Shown: positions 15,026 to 23,327 of the stretch, in pieces
Position numbering within the stretch: position 1 is the stretch's first letter
Layout of the letters: the number at the start of each line of letters is the position of its first letter
Assembly: GCF_001613325.1 (NCBI RefSeq)
Contig: NZ_BDCD01000040.1
Span: forward strand, 19,688 to 83,687
DNA length: 64,000 nt
Reading direction: 5' to 3'
From: Nocardia yamanashiensis NBRC 100130
GTDB taxonomy: Bacteria; Actinomycetota; Actinomycetes; Mycobacteriales; Mycobacteriaceae
Translations under genes and position numbers: made by a program
Notes under the pieces: model-generated
The model's database searches: none
What the model was told of the DNA's origin: nothing
Seen by the model: the letters and a program-made list of their open reading frames with translations, nothing else

Positions 15026-15997
15026 ATGGCTGTCATCGCTGCCAAGTTAGGACTTGTTGATCTGATCGATGTGCAATCTGCGCTCAAACGCAGGTTGCAG
15101 CTCATACTCGACAGTGCCATGCCCCGCAAGGTTGTTGTCATCATCAACGGCAAGGGGGGCGTCGGAAAGTCTTCCACTGCTGTAGCTCTCGCCTACGATC
15201 TGTCTCAGTCGGGACACCGCGTTTTGCTTGTCGAGCTCGATGAGCAGGGAAACAACTGCGAAGACCTTGGATTGACTGGCGGCGCGCTCGCTGACAACGG
15301 CAAGGCTCAGGCGGATGCTGTTCTCGATGGGACACCTCTGGTTCCCACTGGCGAGGCACGTCCGAACTTGTTCGTTGTTCCGGGTGGTACCGAACTCGAA
15401 GCGGTTGTAGAGGAGTTGTACGTCCAGAAGCGTTACGCTTCGTATCAGGACGACCCCGCTGCTCAGACTGCCTGGATGGGTATGTATGCAGCCGCGATTG
15501 ACGCCGTCCGTGATCAGTACGACGTGATCATCCTGGATGTCGCGCCCGGCTCAGATGTCCTGCAACTGCAAGCGCTCGTAGCGGGGGATATGGTCGTCAT
15601 TCCGTCCAAGTCCGACCCTTCGAGCCGCAAGGGACTCCGAGTTGTCGCCCGTAGATTCGAGAAGGCGTTGCAGCTGAATCCCGGTCTCAGGCTGCTGGGA
15701 GTGGTGCTGTTCGCCACCAACACATCCGCGACCAGGGTCATCAAGAACATCAAAGCGCACCTCGAAGCCGACCTCGATGGCGCGGCTCCGGTGTTCAAGC
15801 AGAGCATTCGTCACGTGGAGGCGGCGGCGGTTGCCTGTCGCACGAAGGGCATCGTCCCGCAGGAAGCGGACGAGTCGCACGAGTTCGACGCAGCAACACT
15901 GAAGTCCATCCGATCACTTGCGAGTGACTATCGGGCCCTCGGCATGGAGTTCCTACAGGCAGTGGCCGCCAGCAAGAAGGAGACTGACGCAGCATGA
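15026..15997 (+). CDS. parA: ParA-family partition ATPase
   Basis: 323 residues from ATG 15026 with GAGAGG about eight bases upstream. ParA binds non-specific DNA as an ATP dimer and drives plasmid segregation when stimulated by its centromere-binding partner. Seen: a deviant Walker A KGGVGKSS (residues 43-50, signature Lys43), VLLVELDEQGNN as the A' region, VIILDVAPGSD as switch II and KSDPSSRKGL. An N-terminal 30-residue extension lacks a helix-turn-helix, so it is closer to small type Ib ParA proteins than to the P1 type. An internal ATG at 15119 has no ribosome site. Coupled to the next gene by ATGA. Confidence 0.92.
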   Translation: MAVIAAKLGLVDLIDVQSALKRRLQLILDSAMPRKVVVIINGKGGVGKSSTAVALAYDLSQSGHRVLLVELDEQGNNCEDLGLTGGALADNGKAQADAVLDGTPLVPTGEARPNLFVVPGGTELEAVVEELYVQKRYASYQDDPAAQTAWMGMYAAAIDAVRDQYDVIILDVAPGSDVLQLQALVAGDMVVIPSKSDPSSRKGLRVVARRFEKALQLNPGLRLLGVVLFATNTSATRVIKNIKAHLEADLDGAAPVFKQSIRHVEAAAVACRTKGIVPQEADESHEFDAATLKSIRSLASDYRALGMEFLQAVAASKKETDAA

Positions 15998-16854
15998 GCA
16001 GCAAGAAGGACGACACTCAGGCCACGGACGACAAGGTCGGCGGCCTGCCCAAGGATCCCGGCCTCGGCGGCTTCAAGGCGGCAGCGGCGGGAGCGTTCGG
16101 AACCTCGACGCGCACCGCCCCGCGTCCGGATGAGGCGGAGAAGCCCGCGCCGGCCAATGCACCGGCCGAACGCGGTTTGCACGCAGTTCCACCGGCGACG
16201 GATGTTGTCGTGCGCCGTGCGCCGAGTGTGCCGACGGCTGTTCAGTCGGTGATGGCCGTGGATCTGGACGCCGGAGATGTCGAGATCCGGATCGAGGTTC
16301 CGAACCTCGGTGATGAGGGCGCGAAGCTGACTCAGTGTCTGGTGAACATCGAATCGCCGGTACGTGATCGGTTCGCCAGCTACCAGACCACGACGAAACA
16401 GGCGACCGGCCAAGAGCCCAATAATGCGGTCGTGGTCCGGCGTGCGTTCCTGCACGCGCGCAAGGACGATAAATTCGCGGATTTGCTGGCTGCGGTCAAG
16501 AACAGGTCGCGTCTGGCGGAGGATGTGGACGATGATCCCGATGGCCTGTTGGGTCCGGCTGAAGGGCGCCGGAGTGCCCGCGGCCGGATGAAAAACTCTG
16601 TGCAGCAGTCCTTCCGGCCTACCAGGCAGGAGTTGGCCACCTACGACGCCTTTTGGCAGGGCTACGGCTTCCCGAGCCGCAGTGACTTCCTCAATGCACT
16701 GCTGGATCTGTTCCTTCCGGAACTGCCGTCGCAGCCACGGGCGCGGCGGGCGGGCACTTCGGCGGCTGTAGCCAAGGCGACACAGAGCGCGAGTAAGGAC
16801 ACGGCGGACCAACCGGCGGAAAGCGCTACAGCGCAGGAAGATTCGAGCAACTAG
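15994..16854 (+). CDS. putative ParB-type partner, centromere-binding protein
   Basis: 286 residues, overlapping parA by four bases. It does not look like canonical ParB. The first 80 residues and the last 45 are Ala/Pro/Lys-rich and probably disordered. A middle segment (about 95-185) and a C-terminal segment SVQQSFRPTRQELATYDAFW then GYGFPSRSDFLNALLDLFLP look like a folded DNA-binding unit, the latter compatible with a ribbon-helix-helix-like helix pair. Position as second gene of a par operon with a repeat array upstream makes it the likely binder of the 12-bp repeats. This role is inference. An 18-bp hairpin terminator follows. Confidence 0.7.
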   Translation: MSSKKDDTQATDDKVGGLPKDPGLGGFKAAAAGAFGTSTRTAPRPDEAEKPAPANAPAERGLHAVPPATDVVVRRAPSVPTAVQSVMAVDLDAGDVEIRIEVPNLGDEGAKLTQCLVNIESPVRDRFASYQTTTKQATGQEPNNAVVVRRAFLHARKDDKFADLLAAVKNRSRLAEDVDDDPDGLLGPAEGRRSARGRMKNSVQQSFRPTRQELATYDAFWQGYGFPSRSDFLNALLDLFLPELPSQPRARRAGTSAAVAKATQSASKDTADQPAESATAQEDSSN

Positions 16855-16884
16855 CTCGCCCGGTCGGTCGGGCGTAGTGCACAA

Positions 16885-16923
16885 GGGTGCGGGTATCACC
16901 GGCTACCGGTGATACCCGCACCC
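16885..16923. terminator. perfect 18-bp hairpin between convergent genes
   Basis: GGGTGCGGGTATCACCGG (16885-16902), loop CTA, then the exact complement (16906-16923). It lies between the par operon and the convergent coiled-coil gene and could end both transcripts. Confidence 0.85.
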
Positions 16924-17022
16924 TCCGTTTGTAGCTCGATCGCGCTGGGTTGGGGCCGAACTGTTTGGGATGTGGCGGTTTTCGAGTCCGCGCAGTGTCT
17001 GCCGACCAGCGGGAGGAGGGGT

Positions 17023-18561
17023 CTATTGCTGGTCGGTCTGCGACGCGGTCGGGGGCGTCTGTGATGAGCGTGCGCGGTTGATCTCGTGCTGCATGAGGTT
17101 GATCCGCTCGTTGAGGGATTCGACTTGGGCATCGTGGGCGCGCTGGATCGAGTCGAGCTGGGCCGCTGCGCGGGCCTCGTCCTGTGCGCGTTCGGTGGTG
17201 CGTTCGGTTGCGAGACGGCGCAATTCGTCCTGGTGGGCCTGCTGGTTGTCGTCGAGCCGTGTTTGCAGGGTATCGAGGCGGTCGGTGAGGGTGGCGAGTT
17301 CGTTCCGGTGCCGGCTCTCGGTGGCGTCGTAGCGTTGCTGAAGGCGGTCGCGGTCGGCGCGGGTGTTGGTGAGTTCTTCGCGGGCGGCGGCCGCGGCGGT
17401 TTCGTCACGGACGGATTTTTGGCGGGCCTCGGCTGCGGCGGCTTGCGCGGCGCGCGTCTGCTCTGCGGCGGTCTCGGCGGCCGATTGCGCGGTCTGCGCT
17501 TCGGCTTGGGCGGCGGCGATAGCTGAATCGGCTTCCGCGCGGATGCGGGCGATCTCCCGGTCCGTGTGCTCGGTGGCCTCACGGATTCGGTTCTGGGCAT
17601 CGGTTTCGGCCGTCTGGATCCGTTGTTGCGCGGTTCGCTCTGCGTCGGCAATGCGGGCGGCGGCGGCGCCTTCGGCGGCGGCGATCCGAGCGTCAGCGTC
17701 GGCGGTAACCTGCTGAATTCGGGTGTCGGCGTCGGCAATTGCGGTGTCGGCCTCGGCGCGGGCCTGCTCGGCAGCGGCCTGGGCGGTGCTGACGGCCTGG
17801 GCGGCGCGCTCAGCCTGCTCAGCTGCGGCGCGCTCGGCGCTGTCCGCACGGATGTTGGCCTCCTCGGCGGCCTCGACGGCTTCGGCGCGGGCCTGCTCGG
17901 CGGCTTCGGCGAGCTGGCGGGAATTGCGTTCGCGTCGTTCGGCGGCCAGTTGCGCACCGCGCGCCTCTTCCACCTTCTTGCCTTCGTCGTAGCGCACCGA
18001 TTCGATTTCGGCCGCCCGTGCTTCGTCGTCGCCGACTAGCGCGACTTGCCTGCGAAGTTCGCCGATGGCGTTGGTCAATTGCGTGGTCGCGGCCTCTGCG
18101 ACCTGTTCAACCCGTGCTATTTGCTCGGGAATCGACATGCGTGCCAACGACACCGGGCGTGCGCCGGCGGGGTCGTCCGGGAGGGGCTCGGCGGGTATCG
18201 CGCCGGATTCGAGCCAGTTCCTCAACCGCATGGATCGGGTGGGGGTGTGCTTGGCCCCGCCCGCGGCGTCGCGCACCTGGGCGCAATAGGCGTTGCGACC
18301 GTCCTGGGCCGGGTGGAAGCAGCCCGGGAACCGGCAGATCTGCCGGTCCAAGGGCTTGGCGGCCCGTACGAGTCCATCAAGCGCGTACACGTCGTCGATC
18401 GCGGCCGCATGTGCTTCGAGCTCGGTGGCGGCCGCGTCGTCCAGGGCCTCGATCGACCGGGCCGTCTGGATCGCGGCTAGAACCGCCTCCCGCGCCGCCG
18501 CCAAGGTGAATGCGTCTTCGAAACCGATAGGCGCGGTGCCCGGGAGATCCTTCATAGCCAT
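17023..18561 (-). CDS. KfrA-like coiled-coil DNA-binding protein
   Basis: 512 residues. The N-terminal 150 residues are folded and contain a small zinc-finger-like set (CRFPGC at 76-81 and YC at 93); from about 150 to 500 the protein is one continuous Ala/Glu/Arg-rich coiled coil. KfrA proteins of plasmids have this layout, bind their own promoter and support stable maintenance. The start at 18561 (MAMKDL) or 18555 (MKDL) lacks a ribosome site, consistent with a leaderless message. Directly upstream are four 9-bp repeats and an inverted repeat, a good match to a KfrA-type operator. Likely a nucleoid-like or partition accessory protein; the homology is by architecture. Confidence 0.7.
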   Translation of the reverse strand: MAMKDLPGTAPIGFEDAFTLAAAREAVLAAIQTARSIEALDDAAATELEAHAAAIDDVYALDGLVRAAKPLDRQICRFPGCFHPAQDGRNAYCAQVRDAAGGAKHTPTRSMRLRNWLESGAIPAEPLPDDPAGARPVSLARMSIPEQIARVEQVAEAATTQLTNAIGELRRQVALVGDDEARAAEIESVRYDEGKKVEEARGAQLAAERRERNSRQLAEAAEQARAEAVEAAEEANIRADSAERAAAEQAERAAQAVSTAQAAAEQARAEADTAIADADTRIQQVTADADARIAAAEGAAAARIADAERTAQQRIQTAETDAQNRIREATEHTDREIARIRAEADSAIAAAQAEAQTAQSAAETAAEQTRAAQAAAAEARQKSVRDETAAAAAREELTNTRADRDRLQQRYDATESRHRNELATLTDRLDTLQTRLDDNQQAHQDELRRLATERTTERAQDEARAAAQLDSIQRAHDAQVESLNERINLMQHEINRARSSQTPPTASQTDQQ

Positions 18562-18574
18562 TCGAAAACAATAT

Positions 18575-18622
18575 CATAACTATCATGACTTGCATGACAT
18601 TCATGACGTTATGCAAGTCATG
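18575..18622. promoter_or_regulatory. 9-bp repeats plus 12-bp inverted repeat, operator
   Basis: Four 9-mers run in tandem from 18575: CATAACTAT, CATGACTTG, CATGACATT, CATGACGTT. The second, CATGACTTGCAT (18584-18595), is mirrored perfectly by ATGCAAGTCATG (18611-18622). The array begins 13 bases upstream of the KfrA-like start, so a protein bound here would block its promoter. It is AT-rich against its surroundings. Confidence 0.75.
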
Positions 18623-18905
18623 TAATTCTTATTATGGTTGGCGCGCCTTGCCCCGTGTCGCGGACCGTGGCGGCAGCTCCCGCCGGTTGGTCTCCGGCCG
18701 GGGCCATGCGGATCGTGCGGGGATTGTCACTGGCCTTCCGCGCGTGCCGTTGCGGCCGGGCGGTCGTGGACCAGTGACACTGAAAGAGCCCGCAATCGGC
18801 AGAACTGCTGCTGTAGTGAGAAAGTGACCGCCCTGGCGTAACTCCGCCGGGGGAATGCATGATGGTCGGTTTCGTGGCAGTAGCTCGGACAGCAGGAGGC
18901 GTGTG

Positions 18906-19703
18906 ATGAAGGCCAGACGCGATGGAACGATCATCGTCAACGTCGTGGGCGGCGTCGCCGACATGAGCGCGTTCGAGGATGTGTTCGCTGATGGGTACTC
19001 ACCGCAGGCGTGGGCGCAGTTTTTCGCGCGGATGCCCGATGCGAAAGTCCGCGAGGACGAGCGCGATTTGGTCCTCGCGCTGGCCGAGCTCGGTTATCGC
19101 ATCACGTATTCGACGATGTTCTCGGCGATTACCAGCGCCGATACCGCTGGGTGGCTGGCGGCTCACGAGTTTCCGGCTGGAGACCTGCGATGCCGCAAAG
19201 TCGATGACCGGTCGCCGGCGGTGCTGATCAAACGGCAGCACTGCGAGGCGGTTCGGCGCGAGATCGAGCCGGACACGCCGCTGGTGTTCGTCGACGACCA
19301 GGCGCACGTGATCAAGTACCTTCGCGCCGGCGGGATCTTGGCGTTCGCATTTGATGAGCTGCTCGATTTGCGGCTGGGGGACCTGCGGCGCACGCTGGCG
19401 GCGCCGCCGCCGAAGCCGGTGGCCAAGCCTCGGCGCGGGCCTGCGTTGACCGTTGCGGGCGGGCTTGTCGATGCGCTGCGCGAGGCGGCCGCGGCGTTGG
19501 GTGACGCAGACGGCTGGGCAAATCTGTCAACGGTGTGCAACGCGATCACCAAACGGCATGCGCGCGTGGACGTTTCCCAACAGGGTTATCACTCCCTGGG
19601 GAAGTTCGTGCTGGGCTGCGGCGCGTTCGAGGTCGATCACCGCGACGCGGGCCCGGGACGCACCCCGACTCCGTATGTGCGGCCCGCACCGGTGCACGGC
19701 TGA
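18906..19703 (+). CDS. HAD-like pseudophosphatase fused to LOTUS (OST-HTH) domain
   Basis: 265 residues; AGGAGG (18894-18899) favours ATG 18906 (GTG 18903 also possible). Residues 8-155 follow the order of polynucleotide-kinase/phosphatase HAD domains: a first strand and GVADMSAF, then DLVLALAELGYRITYS, a WLAAHEF segment, KRQ and VFVDDQAHVIKYLRA. In the first strand the expected DxD reads N-V-V, so both catalytic aspartates appear lost and phosphatase activity is unlikely. Residues 185-255 (GLVDALREAAAALGDADGW then ALSTVCN-like helix and FEVDH) match the OST-HTH/LOTUS RNA-binding fold. A linker of Ala/Pro/Lys joins them. It lies convergent to the replication gene, so an RNA-linked maintenance role is possible but unproven. 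Confidence 0.65.
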   Translation: MKARRDGTIIVNVVGGVADMSAFEDVFADGYSPQAWAQFFARMPDAKVREDERDLVLALAELGYRITYSTMFSAITSADTAGWLAAHEFPAGDLRCRKVDDRSPAVLIKRQHCEAVRREIEPDTPLVFVDDQAHVIKYLRAGGILAFAFDELLDLRLGDLRRTLAAPPPKPVAKPRRGPALTVAGGLVDALREAAAALGDADGWANLSTVCNAITKRHARVDVSQQGYHSLGKFVLGCGAFEVDHRDAGPGRTPTPYVRPAPVHG

Positions 19704-19730
19704 GAGCCCGTTAGGGCAAGCGGCCGCAGG

Positions 19731-21920
19731 TCAGGGGCACAGTGCATCCTCGAGGATGGTCGCGCCGAGTTCGAGTTGCAGCAGCGCCAGCGCGGCTTCG
19801 TCGTCGTCCTCGTCGGGTTCGTGCTGGTCGGTGCTGATGGTCGGCGGCCTCGCACCGGGGGAGACCGTGGCGAGGTAGTCCGGGGTGTGGTGGTCGAGTT
19901 CGGCGATGCTGGAGTAGCCGCTGATCTCGCGGGCGTCGTAGTTGGCGGTGATGACGTCCCAGAATTCCCAGAACTCGGCGCGTTCGTCACGGTGGCGCGC
20001 GAGGCGTGCGGCGTGGCGTTCGTCTGCCCTTGCGGTGAGGTCGGGAACGCGGCGCGGTGAGCGGCCGGTGCGGGCGATCCAGCCGTGCCCGTAATCGACC
20101 AGGCCGAATTCCTGAAGGCGTCGAATTGCGCGGTGCACCGTGCTGAGGCTGATTCGGGCGGCTGCCGCGAGTTCTTCGGGGGCGACGGTTTCCCCCGACC
20201 CGGATTCGATGGCCTGGAGCATTGTGTAGACCCACCAGGCCGCGAATCCCACCTCGCTCCATATCGGGTCAATGGGTTCGGGGCGCGCCGCAATGGCCTC
20301 CCATTCGGCCGCTCGCACGATTTCTCCGTCGAGTCGGGGGGTGATGAGGGAGTAGCGGTCTCCGGAGTGGTCTCGGGCATTCCAGCGGCTCACGAAACAC
20401 ACTGGTGATCCTTCAATCGACCGCAGTTTCCGCAGTACAGTGTGGGTGGCCTCTTCACCGCACAGACCTGCGGCAACGGACAGGAATCGGATGCCGACCG
20501 CGGTGGAGGCGCTGCGGTTCATGGCCATGGCCGCTGCGAGCGCCGTCACGACTACCAGGGCTGTCCATTGCTGCTGGCGCTGAAAGTGTCCGGAGATCAG
20601 GATCCATTTGCGGGCGGCGGCCAGTGTGTAGCGAATCTCCCGGAGACGCCTATCCCCCCCTGTGTGCACTTGTTCGGATTTATGGGCGGCTTTAGACGAA
20701 TTTTCCGACTTACTCGCGAGGCGCTTGGTTGCGTATTCGAATGCCCGTGTCCAGTCGAGTGTCAGACGTTTGACGTGGTCTTTGCGTTGGGCGTAGTGGG
20801 CCCAGAATCCCGCCCAATCGGGATTGTCACGGGTGGCGCGAACATCGTTGAGCGACCAGCCGAGCATGGCGAGCTGGTGCAGGACCGACAGCCGGGCGTG
20901 GCTGGGGGTCCATGGCTTGCGCAGTTTGTCGCGCAGGTCGGGGACCTTCGCGAACCGCAGGAACGCTGCGACCCACGGGCGCAGCTTGTCGCCGGGAACG
21001 GTCGGCAACCGGTCGTCGGCACCGGGGCCGGGGACGTAGTCGCGGGCACCGGCGGCCGGGCCGTCGGTGTTGTCGGCAGGCTGGGCGGTGGTGAGGTGCA
21101 TTTGCTCGTTGGCGATGCCGCGCAGCTTCGCGGCGAGGCCGGGAGCCGAGCGGGTCTCGAACGCGGCGAGGGCTTCGGACACGGTCATGCCGAGCAGTTC
21201 GCGGAATCCGCCGCCTTTGCAGCGGGCTCCGGGCGGGGCGATGCAGCCTTGTTCGGGGTTGGACATCGGCAGGATGTCGAGTGTGGGCAGCAGGGATTGC
21301 AGCTGCTGATACATCGGCAGCAGAGACCGGCAGCGCAGCTGCTCGCCCCTTGCGAGCGGTACGTAGACGTGGATGCCGCCGCGCGGGGAGACATCGGCGA
21401 CGTAGGTTCCGCCGAGTTCGCGAACCCATGCGATGAGCCGGAAGGCGTCGCGCTCGACGGCCGCGCGCGCGGCGGCGCGGGCGGCAGGGGAGTCGTCGGT
21501 GGCCTTGGGGTCGAAGTCGAAGACGAGCACACCGGTGCGGCCGTCGTTGTTGAAGATGCAGACAGCGGCCGGGCGTGAGGGGAGTGTGCGGTAGGTGAGA
21601 CGTGCGGCGTCGTCGTATTTGCCCTTGCCACCTGGCCGGGGGGCTACGTAGAGCCGCATCCAATGGCGGCCGGCGAGGTGGAGAGTGAAGGCGGCCCAGA
21701 GAGCGCGAGCGATTCGCTCGTCAGCTGGATCATCGCCCGGAACAGTGTCCGCGATGTCGGGCCGCAGCGCCGTGGCGCTTGGGGTTTGCGTCGTAGGGGT
21801 TTTCGAGGCCACGACACACGCCGATCCGGTAGCGCCGGAATTTGGGCGTGCGGTATCCTCGGACCCAGAGTCCTTCAGCAATGTTCCTGTCCAATGGTTG
21901 ATTGCTAAGGGCCCTGTCAC
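19731..21920 (-). CDS. plasmid replication protein with primase-polymerase domain
   Basis: 729 residues from GTG 21920; the first 60 residues are low-complexity and a later start is possible. Residues 85-240 form an archaeo-eukaryotic primase (primpol) domain: VLVFDFDPK with catalytic D135 and D137, then SPRGGIHVYVPL with H184. The middle is helical, and about residues 575-625 form a winged helix (ELAAAARISLSTVHRAIRRL). The tail is acidic. This combination, primase plus DNA-binding domain, marks replication initiators of actinobacterial plasmids. Neighbours support this: a small ribbon-helix-helix gene 180 bases upstream and the par locus 3-7 kb away. The origin is probably in or upstream of this gene. 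Confidence 0.75.
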   Translation of the reverse strand: MTGPLAINHWTGTLLKDSGSEDTARPNSGATGSACVVASKTPTTQTPSATALRPDIADTVPGDDPADERIARALWAAFTLHLAGRHWMRLYVAPRPGGKGKYDDAARLTYRTLPSRPAAVCIFNNDGRTGVLVFDFDPKATDDSPAARAAARAAVERDAFRLIAWVRELGGTYVADVSPRGGIHVYVPLARGEQLRCRSLLPMYQQLQSLLPTLDILPMSNPEQGCIAPPGARCKGGGFRELLGMTVSEALAAFETRSAPGLAAKLRGIANEQMHLTTAQPADNTDGPAAGARDYVPGPGADDRLPTVPGDKLRPWVAAFLRFAKVPDLRDKLRKPWTPSHARLSVLHQLAMLGWSLNDVRATRDNPDWAGFWAHYAQRKDHVKRLTLDWTRAFEYATKRLASKSENSSKAAHKSEQVHTGGDRRLREIRYTLAAARKWILISGHFQRQQQWTALVVVTALAAAMAMNRSASTAVGIRFLSVAAGLCGEEATHTVLRKLRSIEGSPVCFVSRWNARDHSGDRYSLITPRLDGEIVRAAEWEAIAARPEPIDPIWSEVGFAAWWVYTMLQAIESGSGETVAPEELAAAARISLSTVHRAIRRLQEFGLVDYGHGWIARTGRSPRRVPDLTARADERHAARLARHRDERAEFWEFWDVITANYDAREISGYSSIAELDHHTPDYLATVSPGARPPTISTDQHEPDEDDDEAALALLQLELGATILEDALCP

Positions 21921-22100
21921 AACCCAATCGGGAGATGTTTCGCAGCTCTCCCGTAGGCTTCCGCGACAGCTCCCGCGCTTGGCAGGCTTGGGGGCTGTCG
22001 CCCTACTTTGGGGTGTTTCTTTGGGGCCCTGGGGGTCCTATTCAGTTGTGCTGGCCGCGATTTCGCGGACCTTTACATCATCGTGTCGGGTACGCCCTGG
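21921..22100. other. gap upstream of replication gene, possible origin
   Basis: 180 bases between the small ribbon-helix-helix gene and the replication gene, both on minus. It has short G/C-rich mirror pieces (for example GGGGCCCTGGGGG near 22021) but no clear iterons or DnaA boxes. Listed because an origin or copy-control site is expected here. Confidence 0.25.
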
Positions 22101-22352
22101 CTAGGCGACCGACTTTCGCTTGCGCGAATCCTCCTGGCTTTCCTCCGCTTCAAGGGGCGGCTGGTTCTTGTCCTCCGGGACAAGAATGTCTTCGACTGGG
22201 ATGCCGCTCATCTCGGACACCACCATCGTCAGCCACCTGCTGCGGTCGCCACCGTGTGCGGCGGCGAGGTCATCGATCAGCTTGTCGACGTTCTTGTGCA
22301 GCTTGAAGCCATACGTTTTCGGGGTGTACTTCAGGCGTTTTACTCCAGCCAT
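22101..22352 (-). CDS. small ribbon-helix-helix-like protein
   Basis: 83 residues from ATG 22352, where AAGG lies about nine bases upstream; ATG 22361 would add three residues. The pattern VKRLKYTPKTYGFKLHKNVD then KLIDDLAAAHGGDRSRWLT and VVSEMSG fits a ribbon-helix-helix (CopG-like) fold, with a charged Glu/Lys tail. Such proteins repress replication or partition genes on plasmids. It is transcribed towards and probably with the replication gene, which makes copy-number control a reasonable guess. Confidence 0.6.
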   Translation of the reverse strand: MAGVKRLKYTPKTYGFKLHKNVDKLIDDLAAAHGGDRSRWLTMVVSEMSGIPVEDILVPEDKNQPPLEAEESQEDSRKRKSVA

Positions 22353-22609
22353 GGTGAGCATCCTTGCACGGGAAGTCTTGATTCGGTGTCCGACACGCTG
22401 ATCTTAGTTAACCAGAATGCGAACCGGCTAATCCGCTGGAAATCCTGGCACGGATTGGCCTGGGGGAGTGCGGATTCGCCCTGATCGGGCGCATGGATGA
22501 CGACCGGACGGTACGAAATTCGTGTGCTGACAGCCCGACCTCGGCAGGGTGGATGCGGCAGGATGAGGGATCGATACCGGGTCCGCTTCCAACAGCGTGG
22601 GGTGAATTG

Positions 22610-23278
22610 ATGGCAGATAAGGACGCAGCTCAGTTGGCTGCGGAACCGTATACGCCGGTGTTCCTTGCGATTTACGACGTGTGGGTGATCAAGCTCAGCG
22701 ACCGGTTCGCGTGGCGTTGCCCGGCGGAACGGATGCTCGAGCCGTACCGGAAGTTCGCCGGTGCCCGTCATCTCGAGGTCGGTCCGGGGTCGGGCTGGTA
22801 TCTGGTGAATGCGCAGCTGCCCGCGGATTGCACTGTGACGCTGCTGGATCTGAATCCGACGCCGATGGAGCACACCCGACGTCGGTTGCAGGGCAAGGTG
22901 GGTCGCGTCGAGACCGTGACTGGCAGCGTGCTTGAGCCGGTGCCGGTAGAGGCGGGGGAGGGCTTCGACTCGATCGGCATCAATTTCGTCTTCCACTGCC
23001 TACCGGGTTCTTTCGCGGAGAAGGGGGTGGCGTTCAAGCATCTGGCCGGGGTCCTCGCGGATGACGGGGTGCTGTTCGGGTCAACGATTCTCAACCAGCG
23101 CCCGGCCACGTTGTTCGGGCGGGCGCTGACGGCGGCCTACAGCCGGGTCGGGGCGTTCAATAACAACGCCGATGATCATGCCGGGCTGGAGGCGGCGCTG
23201 AAGGAGGCGTTCGCCGATGTCGAGTTGGTCGATATCGGCGACGTCACCTTGTTCACCGCGCGCCAGCCCCTGCGCTGA
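22610..23278 (+). CDS. class I SAM-dependent methyltransferase
   Basis: 222 residues from ATG 22610, with GGGGTGA upstream; an in-frame start at 22493 would add an Asp/Ser-rich piece that looks non-coding. Motif I is LEVGPGSGWYL (about 54-64), followed by VTLLDLNPTPM (motif post I) and FDSIGINFVFHCLPGS (motif II-III region). This is the small-molecule methyltransferase fold (type 11/12). Substrate unknown. It stands alone, divergent from the ribbon-helix-helix gene and convergent with the membrane-protein gene, so context gives no pathway. Confidence 0.85.
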   Translation: MADKDAAQLAAEPYTPVFLAIYDVWVIKLSDRFAWRCPAERMLEPYRKFAGARHLEVGPGSGWYLVNAQLPADCTVTLLDLNPTPMEHTRRRLQGKVGRVETVTGSVLEPVPVEAGEGFDSIGINFVFHCLPGSFAEKGVAFKHLAGVLADDGVLFGSTILNQRPATLFGRALTAAYSRVGAFNNNADDHAGLEAALKEAFADVELVDIGDVTLFTARQPLR

Positions 23279-23327
23279 TTCCGGTGTCCGACTGGACGAT
23301 TGCGGCTCAGCGGTGGCGAGGCGGGGG

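Noticed and set aside
15119..15997. Shorter parA start at ATG 15119
   Set aside because: No ribosome site; ATG 15026 has GAGAGG at a proper distance.
20442..21578. 378-codon plus-strand frame opposite the replication gene
   Set aside because: Gly-rich with no fold pattern; the minus strand has the primase motifs.
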